64,000 nt of DNA from Prevotella sp. UBA6447 (lineage in GTDB: Bacteria; Bacteroidota; Bacteroidia; Bacteroidales; Bacteroidaceae). The position numbers and the translations under genes are program-made. Below are positions 1 to 7,958 of this stretch, piece after piece (position 1 is the first letter of the stretch; every line of letters starts with the position of its first letter). Location of the stretch: assembly GCA_002437115.1 (NCBI GenBank), contig DJOD01000013.1:14373-78372 (forward strand). The letters are read 5' to 3'. A model generated the notes under the pieces. The model did not search any database. It was not told where the DNA came from and saw only the letters and a program-made list of their open reading frames with translations.

Positions 1-93
1 TTAAGCTATTGTTTTTGGATTTTATAACTTATTGACATTCAAGGGGATGGAAGCCTACCAGCCGACGGCAAAGCGGCTCCCAAAGCCCAGGGG

Positions 94-2346
94 TCAATCT
101 TCCATAAACTTCTTGGCCGAGCGTAGCTGGTGGCGCATGACGCTCAGCAGCTGCTGGGTCTCTTGCAGCAGGTTGAGGTACACCATGTCGACTTGCATCG
201 TCTGGTTGTTGCGGGCCGCCTGCATTCGGTTGATGTGGGTCTTGCGAATCACCGAGAGGTCGTCCTTGCAGACATCAGCCTCTGCCAGCACGCCACGATA
301 CTGCTCATAGCGGTTGGTCTCGATGGCCTCGCAAGTCATCTTCATCAGGTCGTTGACCCTGCGGCGCACCGGCTCAAACTCGCTGACGTAGGCGGCAGGC
401 ACGGGGTTGAAGTTGTTGTCGACGTGCTCCTTGATGGGCTGCAGCATGCGGCGCAGGGTGTAGACATACTGCTGGTCGGCGTTGGCACCCACGTGGAACC
501 ACGTGTTGCGCTCCACGGCCAGCTCCATGGGCGAGCGTTTCAGGCCGAGCATCTCCTGGCGGCGATACTTCTTCAGGGCGTCGAGCTCCTTGTGCAACGT
601 GCGGTCGCTGGCGCGCAGCGTCTTCACGTTCTCGTTGGCGAAGCCGTCGAGGATGGCGTTAAACTGCTCCAGGGCCAGGTGGCACACCTTGGCCTGGGTG
701 TTGCGAACATGGTTGCGCAGCATATCCCACACCAGCTCGGGGTCGCGGGTGCGCATCATCAGGCGGAAACTGTCGTCCTCCTTCTTGCTCATCGCTTGCT
801 TGCGCTTGTACTGGCGGTTGCTCCTGATGAGCATGAAGACCACGAGGCCGATGAAGGCCACCTGCACGATTACGCCGCCATACCACATGCAGAGGCACAC
901 CAGGGCGCAGGCGAGGAAGGCCACGCCAGCCGTGATGAACCAACCGCCGATGACGCTGAGCACGCCCGTGACGCGAAACACGGCACTCTCGCGGCTCCAG
1001 GCGCGGTCGGCCAGGCTCGTACCCATGGCCACCATGAAGGTGACGTAGGTGGTGGAGAGGGGCAGCTTGTGGTTGGTGCCAAAGGTGATGAGCATCGAGG
1101 CGATGACGAGGTTGACGGCGGCGCGCACCACGTCGAAGGCGGCCTTGTCGTCCTCCAACACCACGTCGGAGGTGTTGAAGCGGGCGTTGACCCACTGGCG
1201 GAACCTGACGGGGAAGAGATGCGCCACGTTCTCGATCATGTTCTGGCAGAAGCGCACGATGGCGCGGGCGGCACGGCTGGACCCGAACATCTCGTCGCCC
1301 TCGTCCTGACGGGCCAGGTCGACAGAGGTCTTGATCACATTTTGCGCTTTTTTCGAAGTGGCCATGGCCACAATCATCACCGCGCCGGCGATGAAGAGGT
1401 AGACGGGCGGTGTCTTGGCGCTCTCCATGAGCGATGTCATCATGAAGGCGTCGATGCCCGCACCGTTGGCGTTGGCCGTGTAGTCCTGGTAAGAGTCGAG
1501 GCCGGCCAAGGGCACACCAATGAAGTTGACCAGGTCGTTTCCGGCAAAGGCCATGGCAAGGGCGAAAGTGCCGAGCAGCACCGTGAAGCGAAAGATGTTG
1601 ACCTTCATCAGGTGGAGCACCTCCATGACCACCGTGGAAACCACGAAGGTGATGAGGAGCAACAGGTTGGTGTTCGCGTCAATGTAGTCGCGCACGCCGT
1701 CGGACAGGTAGGGGCTCTTGCCCACGCCCTTCATGAAGATGAAGTAGCTCAGGGCGGTGAAGGCGATGCCTCCAAAGATGGCGATGCCATAGCGCGAGTG
1801 TTTCTTGTAGTTGAAGGTGAAGACCACACGGCTTATCCACATCACCACCATACCCACGACAAACGAGATGGCCACCGACACGAAAATGGCGATGATGACC
1901 TGCAGCGCCTTGTTGGAGTTGAGCAGTACGCCATAGTCGAGCTGTGGATCGGCAATGACCTTCAGGATGGCCAGCATGACCGTGCCGCCGAGCAACTCGA
2001 AGACCAGCGACACCGTGGTCGAGGTGGGCATGCCGAGCGTGTTGAACACGTCGAGCACAATCACATCGGTCACCATGACGGCCAGGAAGATGGTCATCAC
2101 CTCATGGAACGAGTAGTGCTCAGGCATCATGATGCCATGGCGCGCCACGTCCATCATGCCCGACGACAGCACCGCGCCAAGGGCTACGCCCACCGACGCG
2201 ATGATTAACACTGTGCGGAAAGCGGCCACACGGGCACCCACCGCCGACTGTAAGAAATTGACCGCATCGTTGCTCACGCCCACAAACAGGTCGAAAACGG
2301 CCAAGCAGAGCAGAAAGATGACGATACAAAGATAAATGGTTTCCAT
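94..2346 (-). CDS. PiT-family inorganic phosphate transporter with C-terminal PhoU-like domain
   Basis: Inner-membrane phosphate permease of the PiT family. The N-terminal ~530 residues are strongly hydrophobic and carry both halves of the inverted PiT signature: GVSNDAVNF near residue 23 and GNDLVNFIGVPLAG near residue 268. The last ~210 residues are soluble, charged and helical, resembling the PhoU/DUF47 modules that accompany phosphate carriers. Classical PiT proteins have roughly 420-500 residues, so the 750-residue length is explained by this fused domain. The ATG at 2346 lies just downstream of a TACTTTTG -7 element, and a hairpin separates the gene from the porin upstream, so it is probably its own transcription unit. 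Family assignment is secure; phosphate as substrate follows from the family and from ppk/ppx nearby. Confidence 0.93.
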   Translation of the reverse strand: METIYLCIVIFLLCLAVFDLFVGVSNDAVNFLQSAVGARVAAFRTVLIIASVGVALGAVLSSGMMDVARHGIMMPEHYSFHEVMTIFLAVMVTDVIVLDVFNTLGMPTSTTVSLVFELLGGTVMLAILKVIADPQLDYGVLLNSNKALQVIIAIFVSVAISFVVGMVVMWISRVVFTFNYKKHSRYGIAIFGGIAFTALSYFIFMKGVGKSPYLSDGVRDYIDANTNLLLLITFVVSTVVMEVLHLMKVNIFRFTVLLGTFALAMAFAGNDLVNFIGVPLAGLDSYQDYTANANGAGIDAFMMTSLMESAKTPPVYLFIAGAVMIVAMATSKKAQNVIKTSVDLARQDEGDEMFGSSRAARAIVRFCQNMIENVAHLFPVRFRQWVNARFNTSDVVLEDDKAAFDVVRAAVNLVIASMLITFGTNHKLPLSTTYVTFMVAMGTSLADRAWSRESAVFRVTGVLSVIGGWFITAGVAFLACALVCLCMWYGGVIVQVAFIGLVVFMLIRSNRQYKRKQAMSKKEDDSFRLMMRTRDPELVWDMLRNHVRNTQAKVCHLALEQFNAILDGFANENVKTLRASDRTLHKELDALKKYRRQEMLGLKRSPMELAVERNTWFHVGANADQQYVYTLRRMLQPIKEHVDNNFNPVPAAYVSEFEPVRRRVNDLMKMTCEAIETNRYEQYRGVLAEADVCKDDLSVIRKTHINRMQAARNNQTMQVDMVYLNLLQETQQLLSVMRHQLRSAKKFMED

Positions 2347-2378
2347 TGAATCGTTAATTGGTTGGTTCTATCTGGGTG

Positions 2379-2386
2379 CAAAAGTA
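2379..2386 (-). promoter_or_regulatory. Bacteroidetes -7 promoter element for the PiT gene
   Basis: TACTTTTG matches the Bacteroidetes TAnnTTTG consensus exactly and lies about 33 nt before the PiT start codon. No well-spaced TTTG -33 box was seen. Confidence 0.6.
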
Positions 2387-2498
2387 AGACACAATTGTTA
2401 CGCTCGTTTTACAACCATGTTACAATGCGGTTACAATTCACTAGACTAACAAGGGATTTCAAATCTTGGCAAGGCAAGCCACTACCCATCAAATAAAA

Positions 2499-2524
2499 CA
2501 TGGCTGTCACAAGAGACGGCCATG
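2499..2524 (-). terminator. Probable terminator of the LRR-ppk-ppx-porin operon
   Basis: CATGGC and GCCATG (2499-2504 and 2519-2524) form a stem. On the minus strand it is followed directly by TTTTATTT. It lies ~57 nt after the porin stop. A second hairpin, TCGGGGC/GCCCCGA at 2542-2560, lies between the stop and this one. Confidence 0.5.
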
Positions 2525-2580
2525 GCACACTTTACGATGGTTCGGGGCAGGTGGCCCCGAGCCTGATTCAGGGGAAAAGG

Positions 2581-3591
2581 TCAGAACTTAGTCATGAACT
2601 CCACTACGACCTTGTCGCGCTCGCTCACCTTCGGGAGAGCATCGTGGCGGTAGAGATACTTCTCATAGTTGACGCGTATCTCCGAAATGAACGGCTTGTC
2701 GAAGCTCAGCGTGGCACCGCCCGTGATGCGGCTGCGCTTGTAGTCGTTGATGGTGAGCTGCCCCTTGGCATCGACCTTGCCGTCGAGGTAGCGCTTGCCG
2801 TCGCTGTGGTCGCCCATGAAGTCGTAGCGCACAAGAGGCGACACCTTGGTGAAGAGGCACTTGCGCAGGGGAATGTCGTAGCTCACGAAACCGTCGAAGG
2901 CATGCACGGGGTGGAACGCGCCGTCGGCATAGTGCTTATAGAGGTACTCGGCCTCGGCGATGAAGCCGTGGCGGTGATAGGTGAGGCCAGCGTCGTACAT
3001 CATCACGGTGACATCGCTGGGCTTCACCTTCTGGGCGCTGAGCACCACATCGAGCCCCATGGGCAACAGGAACTGGGCCTTGGCCGAGAAGTTGACGCTG
3101 TTGGTCCAGAAGTCCTTCTGGTTGGTAAGGCCCGAGCCATTGAAGAGGCCAGCCTCGAGAATGACGGGGAATCCCACGCCGAACGTGTAACCCAGGCGCG
3201 CACCCACGTCGCGCACGTTGCCAACCTGTTTAGCGATGAAGGAGCGGTTGGCAAAGTACTGCTGGTGGGGCGAGCGATGGGCGTCAATGGTGAAAGGCAC
3301 GCGCATCTGGCCGATGGTGAAGTCGAGCGTGCGCCAGGGCTTGATCTTGGTGTAGGCGTCGAGCATCTTGATGCTACCCTCGTCGCACAGGTCAATCTCG
3401 GCCTTGTACGACACGATGGGATTGATGTCGCCAGCCACATTGACACGGGCTGTGCGCACCTCGAAGCGTCCCTCCTTCTCTTGGGTTTGATACTCGTATT
3501 TGCCGCGGAGCGTGCCGCCTACCTTAACTGTCTGCGCTTCCATCTGAGCCGATGCGCAAAGGCTCAACATGAGGATAAAGAGTTTTTTCAT
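2581..3591 (-). CDS. Phosphate-selective porin O/P-like outer-membrane protein
   Basis: Predicted outer-membrane beta-barrel of the OprO/OprP type. A typical signal peptide (MKKLF..., cleavage after about residue 19) is followed by alternating amphipathic strands. The early motif of a GGTLRGKYEY-like first strand, then ARVNVAGDINP and SYKAEIDLCD, matches Bacteroidales Porin_O_P proteins. The final residue is Phe, usual for BamA-assembled barrels. It starts 25 nt after ppx and shares the operon with ppk1, so a role in letting phosphate or polyphosphate cross the outer membrane is a reasonable inference. Anion selectivity cannot be read from the sequence. Confidence 0.82.
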   Translation of the reverse strand: MKKLFILMLSLCASAQMEAQTVKVGGTLRGKYEYQTQEKEGRFEVRTARVNVAGDINPIVSYKAEIDLCDEGSIKMLDAYTKIKPWRTLDFTIGQMRVPFTIDAHRSPHQQYFANRSFIAKQVGNVRDVGARLGYTFGVGFPVILEAGLFNGSGLTNQKDFWTNSVNFSAKAQFLLPMGLDVVLSAQKVKPSDVTVMMYDAGLTYHRHGFIAEAEYLYKHYADGAFHPVHAFDGFVSYDIPLRKCLFTKVSPLVRYDFMGDHSDGKRYLDGKVDAKGQLTINDYKRSRITGGATLSFDKPFISEIRVNYEKYLYRHDALPKVSERDKVVVEFMTKF

Positions 3592-3616
3592 CCTTGTGCC
3601 TACTGTCTTTATGGGG

Positions 3617-4600
3617 TTATTGTTTGTTTTCTTTCTGCTCGGCTGCCACGATCAGCTCATTGATGATGCCGTCGGCCAAGCCCATGTTGGGCACGAGGAT
3701 TCGCTTGGCCTTGAGACCATCGGCAATGGCCAGGAAGATGTCGGCCGCCGGCACGATGACATCGGCGCGGTCGGGCTTCAAGCCAAACGTTTCCATGCGC
3801 TGCTCCACAGTCAGCGGGGCGAGCGCGTCGCGCAGCTCGCGCAACGTGACGACGGGCAGGTAGTCGAGCTTGCGCTTCTTCGAAGCCAGGCGGAAAAGCT
3901 TGTTGATGTTGCCGCCCGACCCGATGATGTCGAAAGGCGGCTGTCCCTTGGCCAGCTCCGCCACCGCGGCCTTCATGGTCTCGATGTCCTCGGCTTTCGC
4001 CTTGCCCTTGAGCAGGCGGATGGTTCCAACGTTGAACGAGTGGCTGTACTGCCGCACACCGTCCTTGATGAAGTTGATTTCGGTGGAGCCGCCGCCCACG
4101 TCCACGTAGAGGAAACAGCGTGTCGAGGCGTGGTTGGGATTGGCCAGTGTCCAGCAGAGGTGGTTGTCGTAGATGATGCGGCTCTCCTCGTCGCCCGAGA
4201 TGACCTCAAGGTGGATGTGAGCCTTTTCCTCGATGCGTGTCAGCACCTCAGCGCCGTTGCGCGCGTCGCGCATGGCCGATGTGGCACAGGCCCGGTAAGT
4301 TGCCACATGATACACCTTCATGAGCTGGCGGTAAGCCTTCATCATGGCCACAAACTCCTTGGCGCGCTCCTCGGATATCTCGCCGTTGCCAAACACGTCC
4401 ATGCCCAACCGCAGCGGGACGCGCAGGAACATGAGTTTCGACACGTGGTCTTTCCCGTCCTCGCGCTCCACGTGCTTGATGAGCAGGCGCGCGGCATTGG
4501 AACCCACGTCGATGGCCGCCACGTTGTAGCCTTCGGCGGCCGACAGAGGGGCTGTGGGCTGTGTGGCCAGCAGGGGCTGATTGTCACTTTTCTTCTTCAT
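3617..4600 (-). CDS. ppx: Ppx/GppA family exopolyphosphatase or pppGpp phosphohydrolase
   Basis: Actin-fold phosphatase releasing terminal phosphate from polyphosphate or pppGpp. Visible motifs are AIDVGSNAARLLI near the N-terminus (phosphate 1 loop) and YVDVGGGSTEINFI about 130 residues later (phosphate 2 loop). I chose the ATG at 4600 (MKKKSDNQ, 327 aa). The longer frame opens with a TTG at 4711 and would add 37 residues unlike the family. The chosen start overlaps the end of ppk1 by 17 nt, which suggests translational coupling. At 327 aa it matches the short GppA/Ppx1-like form without the C-terminal HD domain of E. coli Ppx. Its location next to ppk1 favours polyphosphate as substrate. 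Confidence 0.9.
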   Translation of the reverse strand: MKKKSDNQPLLATQPTAPLSAAEGYNVAAIDVGSNAARLLIKHVEREDGKDHVSKLMFLRVPLRLGMDVFGNGEISEERAKEFVAMMKAYRQLMKVYHVATYRACATSAMRDARNGAEVLTRIEEKAHIHLEVISGDEESRIIYDNHLCWTLANPNHASTRCFLYVDVGGGSTEINFIKDGVRQYSHSFNVGTIRLLKGKAKAEDIETMKAAVAELAKGQPPFDIIGSGGNINKLFRLASKKRKLDYLPVVTLRELRDALAPLTVEQRMETFGLKPDRADVIVPAADIFLAIADGLKAKRILVPNMGLADGIINELIVAAEQKENKQ

Positions 4601-6662
4601 AAGCCTTTTGCAGTTCTTCCTGGCTGCGGAATGGCTGGCCTTGTTGCAGGTCATTGCCTCCCTTGCCGTCGACCACGCGGCCATTGGTGGTGTCGCGCAA
4701 TCCGTAGTCAATCGTGCGCATCAAGTCGCGGCGCAGGTCGGGATCATAGACCGACGTGTAGACCTCCACGCGGCTGAGCAGGTTGCGGGGCATCCAGTCG
4801 GCCGAGCCGATGAGATACTTGTTGTTGCCGCCATTGCAGAACACGATGATGCGCGAGTGCTCCAGGTAACGGTCGATAATGCCCACACAGCGTATGTTTT
4901 CGCTCAATCCCGGCACACCTGGCACAAGCGAGCAGTTGCCGCGAATCACGATATCGATCTTCACGCCAGCCTGAGACGCCTCATAGAGCTTGGCCACCAT
5001 GTCCTTGTCTGTGATGTGGTTGATTTTCATTTTCAGCCACGCCTCCTTGCCGGCCTTGGCGTTTGCGATTTCAACGTCGAGCAAACGGAGCAGGCGTCGC
5101 TTCATGGAGTTGGGCGACACCATCAGTTCGCGAAACTGCGGGTGGACATACGGGTGCTCGATGAAGTTGAAGACCTCGGCCACCTCATGCACGATGCCCC
5201 GGCGCGCGGTCATCATCACATAGTCGGTGTAGACCTTGGCGTTGCCCTCATGGAAGTTGCCCGTGCCAACACAGGCGATGTCTCCTTTCTTCGACTCGAT
5301 GAGCAGGAGCTTGGAATGGACTTTCAGCCCCTCCACGCCGAAAATGACATTGACTCCCTCTTCCTGCATGCGTCGGCTCCACTTGATGTTGCTCTCCTCG
5401 TCGAAACGCGCCAGCAGCTCCACCACGGCAGTCACCTTCTTGCCGTTGCGCGCGGCAGAGATGAGGGCCTTGACGACCTTCGAGTCTTTAGCCAGGCGGT
5501 AGAGGGTGGTCTTGACACTCTTCACCTCGGGCTTGAGGGCGGCTTCTTGCAACACGCGGATGTAGCCGTCGAACGACTGGTAGGGCACGTGCAGGAAGCG
5601 GTCTTTCTCGCGTATCTTGTCGAGGATGCTCTCAGGCTGGAAGAACTCCGTCTTCATAATGTGCTCCCAGCGTGGGTATTTCAGCTCATGATGGCCACAG
5701 TCGGGAAACGACATGAGATCCTTGTGGTTCTGGTAACGGCCACCACCCAGGCGGGTGTCGAGCTCATCGATGTCGAGACGGTCGAGAATGCGGCGCTGCG
5801 CGTCCTTGGGCATGGTGCTGTCGAAGAGCACACGGACGGCATCGCCGTGCCTGCGGCTGTCCACTCCCTGCTTGATTTTTTCAAGCGTGCCATAGTCGGG
5901 GTCGTTGTCTATCTCCATCTCGGCATCCTTGGTGAACTTGAACGACCACGCGCGGTAAGTCGCTGGCTTTAGTCCCAGGAAGATGAGAGGCAAGCTCTGG
6001 CGCACCACGTCGTCGAGATACATGATGTCGGCCTCGCCGTCGGAAGCTGACGGCACCCTCACCCATCGTCCGACCTGCTTGTCGGGAATCTTCACGATGG
6101 CATAGCGCGTCTTGCCGTCATCGTCTTTCTCACGCCGCTCCACCAGGAGGTAGATACGGTTATCCTCCAGGCTGGCAAGGTTCTCGACCTGGTTGAGCCA
6201 GATGGGGTTGACCAACCCGTTGAGCTTATCGTAGAAGAACTGGCGCAGGTAAGCCCTCTGGCTGTCGTCGAGCCGCTCTTCGTCAATGAGGTGTATGCCC
6301 TTGTCGGCCAAGAGGCTGAACACCTCGTCGACCGTACGCGTGTAATCTTTGCTATATTGTTCGTTGAGCTTGTTGATAACCTTGAGCCCGCGCTTGAGCT
6401 CTCGATGGGTATCCTTGGAGAGCGACGGCTCATCGAGCAACCTGCTGATGGAGGCCACGCGCACCCTGAAGAACTCGTCGAGGTTGTTGCTGTATATGCC
6501 GAGGAACGAGAGGCGCTCAAGCAAGGGCACACTGTCCTTGGCCGCCTCCTGAAGGATGCGCCGGTTGAAATACATCCAGCTGACATCGCGCTCCACATAG
6601 TTTTCCTTGCTGGCCTTGGCCTTTGACTCTTTGGCCTGCTCCTTACCGCTTGTCTTTCCCAT
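4584..6662 (-). CDS. ppk1: Polyphosphate kinase 1
   Basis: Cytoplasmic or membrane-associated enzyme that polymerises the ATP gamma-phosphate into polyphosphate. The N-domain motif YVERDVSWMYFNRRILQEA and the SNNLDEFFRVRV segment are diagnostic. The two conserved histidines appear in KVHSKLLLI (about residue 449, the phosphorylated His) and RYLEHSRI (about residue 601). The 692-aa length is normal. Unusually, the first ~20 residues are a Lys/Glu/Ser-rich extension (MGKTSGKEQAKESKAKASKE). The start overlaps the end of the LRR gene by 20 nt and the end overlaps ppx by 17 nt, so the three genes look tightly coupled. Confidence 0.97.
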   Translation of the reverse strand: MGKTSGKEQAKESKAKASKENYVERDVSWMYFNRRILQEAAKDSVPLLERLSFLGIYSNNLDEFFRVRVASISRLLDEPSLSKDTHRELKRGLKVINKLNEQYSKDYTRTVDEVFSLLADKGIHLIDEERLDDSQRAYLRQFFYDKLNGLVNPIWLNQVENLASLEDNRIYLLVERREKDDDGKTRYAIVKIPDKQVGRWVRVPSASDGEADIMYLDDVVRQSLPLIFLGLKPATYRAWSFKFTKDAEMEIDNDPDYGTLEKIKQGVDSRRHGDAVRVLFDSTMPKDAQRRILDRLDIDELDTRLGGGRYQNHKDLMSFPDCGHHELKYPRWEHIMKTEFFQPESILDKIREKDRFLHVPYQSFDGYIRVLQEAALKPEVKSVKTTLYRLAKDSKVVKALISAARNGKKVTAVVELLARFDEESNIKWSRRMQEEGVNVIFGVEGLKVHSKLLLIESKKGDIACVGTGNFHEGNAKVYTDYVMMTARRGIVHEVAEVFNFIEHPYVHPQFRELMVSPNSMKRRLLRLLDVEIANAKAGKEAWLKMKINHITDKDMVAKLYEASQAGVKIDIVIRGNCSLVPGVPGLSENIRCVGIIDRYLEHSRIIVFCNGGNNKYLIGSADWMPRNLLSRVEVYTSVYDPDLRRDLMRTIDYGLRDTTNGRVVDGKGGNDLQQGQPFRSQEELQKAYEEEK

Positions 6663-7389
6663 TGCCCTTGTTTTCCTTCACCTTGCTCTTACTTTCCTTT
6701 TCGTTGCCTTTGCTTTCCTCTTCGGTAGGCTTTGCCAACTTTTCGGTAGTCTTTTTAACCTTTTCAGTGGCCTTAATCTCCTTTTCGGGTTCCTTCGAAT
6801 CCTTAGGCGCAGCAGCCTTCTGGGGTTGTGCCTCTATGATGAGATACTCGTCATCAACGGCATCATAGTGGAGCGCTTTCTGGAAGGCCTCCACTGTTCC
6901 AGCCGGCACAATCACGCGCGAAAGGTTGTCGCTGTCCTCAAAGGCATGGCGCGAGAGGTGCTTTGGGGTTCCGCCAAAGGTGACCGCCTTCAGGCTCTCG
7001 CACTCGGCAAAGGCATAGCCGTTGACCTCTTCGACCGAAGCGGGCACATAGACGTTGTCGAGTTGGTCACAGTCATAGAAAGCGTCGTGGTTGATTTTCT
7101 TCAACCCGGTGGGCAGGATGACGTTCTTCAGGTTCTTCTTGCGCCTGAAGGCCATCTCTCCAATGACCTCAACACCCTCGGGAACCGTGAAACTGTCTTT
7201 CTGCGAGAAGCTATAGACAAGACACCGCTTATCGTCGGTGTAGATAGCCTCCTCGTCAAGTTCAAAACTGTCGCTGTCGATTTTCTGCAACGCGAGCACC
7301 AACACCGTGCGGTCAAACTTGCTGGCTTTTTTCTTGCCGTCTTTCAACAGCACCTTCAAAATGTTTTTCTTAGTCTCCTTCATCTTCAT
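6643..7389 (-). CDS. Cytoplasmic BspA-like leucine-rich-repeat (LRR_5) protein with Lys/Glu/Ser-rich tail
   Basis: The middle of the protein (about residues 65-165) has LRR_5/BspA-type repeats: GVEVIGEMAFRRKKNLKNV, GLKKINHDAFYDCDQLDNV and VEEVNGYAFAECESLKAV. Unlike most BspA proteins there is no signal peptide; the N-terminus is lysine-rich and soluble. From about residue 190 the chain is a disordered Lys/Glu/Thr/Ser tail. By my count 15 of the 20 residues at 223-242 are D, E, S or K, which meets the usual PASK composition rule. It is the first gene of the ppk operon and overlaps ppk1 by 20 nt. No enzymatic role is recognised. Polyphosphate-linked modification of the tail is a hypothesis only. 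Confidence 0.8.
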   Translation of the reverse strand: MKMKETKKNILKVLLKDGKKKASKFDRTVLVLALQKIDSDSFELDEEAIYTDDKRCLVYSFSQKDSFTVPEGVEVIGEMAFRRKKNLKNVILPTGLKKINHDAFYDCDQLDNVYVPASVEEVNGYAFAECESLKAVTFGGTPKHLSRHAFEDSDNLSRVIVPAGTVEAFQKALHYDAVDDEYLIIEAQPQKAAAPKDSKEPEKEIKATEKVKKTTEKLAKPTEEESKGNEKESKSKVKENKGNGKDKR

Positions 7390-7407
7390 TAATTTTTAAT
7401 GACATTG

Positions 7408-7415
7408 CAAAATTA
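7408..7415 (-). promoter_or_regulatory. -7 promoter element of the LRR-ppk-ppx-porin operon
   Basis: TAATTTTG matches TAnnTTTG, 19 nt before the LRR gene ATG at 7389. No clear -33 box. Confidence 0.55.
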
Positions 7416-7487
7416 CAACTATCCTGTTACAGGAACATTGCAAGTATATTACAATTGTGTGACAAGGGCAATTGCGACACATATAAC

Positions 7488-7511
7488 AAAAAAATGGTGC
7501 CACTGGGCACC
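7488..7511 (-). terminator. Rho-independent terminator pointing leftward, antisense to the crcB leader
   Basis: GGTGCC-cagt-GGCACC followed by A and seven T on the minus strand. The only minus-strand gene to its right is the large envelope protein ending at 7959, so this transcript would run antisense through all of crcB before stopping here. Confidence 0.7.
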
Positions 7512-7528
7512 AAGCAATTGAAAAAGCG

Positions 7529-7536
7529 TAACTTTG
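7529..7536 (+). promoter_or_regulatory. -7 promoter element for crcB
   Basis: TAACTTTG, exact TAnnTTTG match, about 45 nt before the crcB ATG. This leaves too little room for a fluoride riboswitch. Confidence 0.6.
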
Positions 7537-7580
7537 CAGGAGCGTAAACAGCAATCCTAATTACACTTATAATATATAAT

Positions 7581-7955
7581 ATGAAAGAGTTTTTGATAGT
7601 AGGTTTGGGCAGTTTCTTCGGAGGTGGACTGCGTTTCGCCGTTTCAAAGCTGCTCGCCAGCGTGATGAGCACAGCTTTTCCGCTGGGCACCTTCACGGTC
7701 AATGTGGCAGGATGCCTCATCATCGGGTTCCTGTCGGGTGTGGGAGCCACCAGCAGTTGGCTGTCACCCCAAGCCAAGTTGTTGCTGACCACGGGTTTCT
7801 GCGGCGGCTTCACCACCTTTTCCACCTTCATGAACGAGAGCAGCTCACTCCTCAAGGGCGGCGACTATGTCACCGCCCTGCTCTACGTGGTCGGCAGCGT
7901 GGCGGCCGGCTTCGTGTCAGTGGTGGCCGGCCACCTGCTGGCCAAGGGGCTGTGA
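7581..7955 (+). CDS. crcB: CrcB/Fluc fluoride channel
   Basis: Small inner-membrane protein (124 aa, four hydrophobic segments) that exports fluoride as a dual-topology dimer. Family landmarks are GSFFGGGLRF near the N-terminus, GTFTVNVAGCLIIGF (pore Asn) and TTGFCGGFTTFSTF (sodium-site and Phe-box region). Length is typical. It stands alone on the plus strand with its own promoter. It converges with the large minus-strand gene, with only 3 nt between the two stop codons. Confidence 0.95.
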   Translation: MKEFLIVGLGSFFGGGLRFAVSKLLASVMSTAFPLGTFTVNVAGCLIIGFLSGVGATSSWLSPQAKLLLTTGFCGGFTTFSTFMNESSSLLKGGDYVTALLYVVGSVAAGFVSVVAGHLLAKGL

Positions 7956-7958
7956 GCC

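Noticed and set aside
130..2208. Very long open frame (692 codons) on the plus strand opposite the PiT gene
   Set aside because: His/Val/Asp-rich translation with no domain features. It mirrors the codon bias of the minus-strand gene; similar antisense frames occur opposite most GC-rich genes here.
7512..7580. Fluoride riboswitch upstream of crcB
   Set aside because: The promoter lies only ~45 nt before the ATG and the leader lacks the conserved fluoride-aptamer segments.
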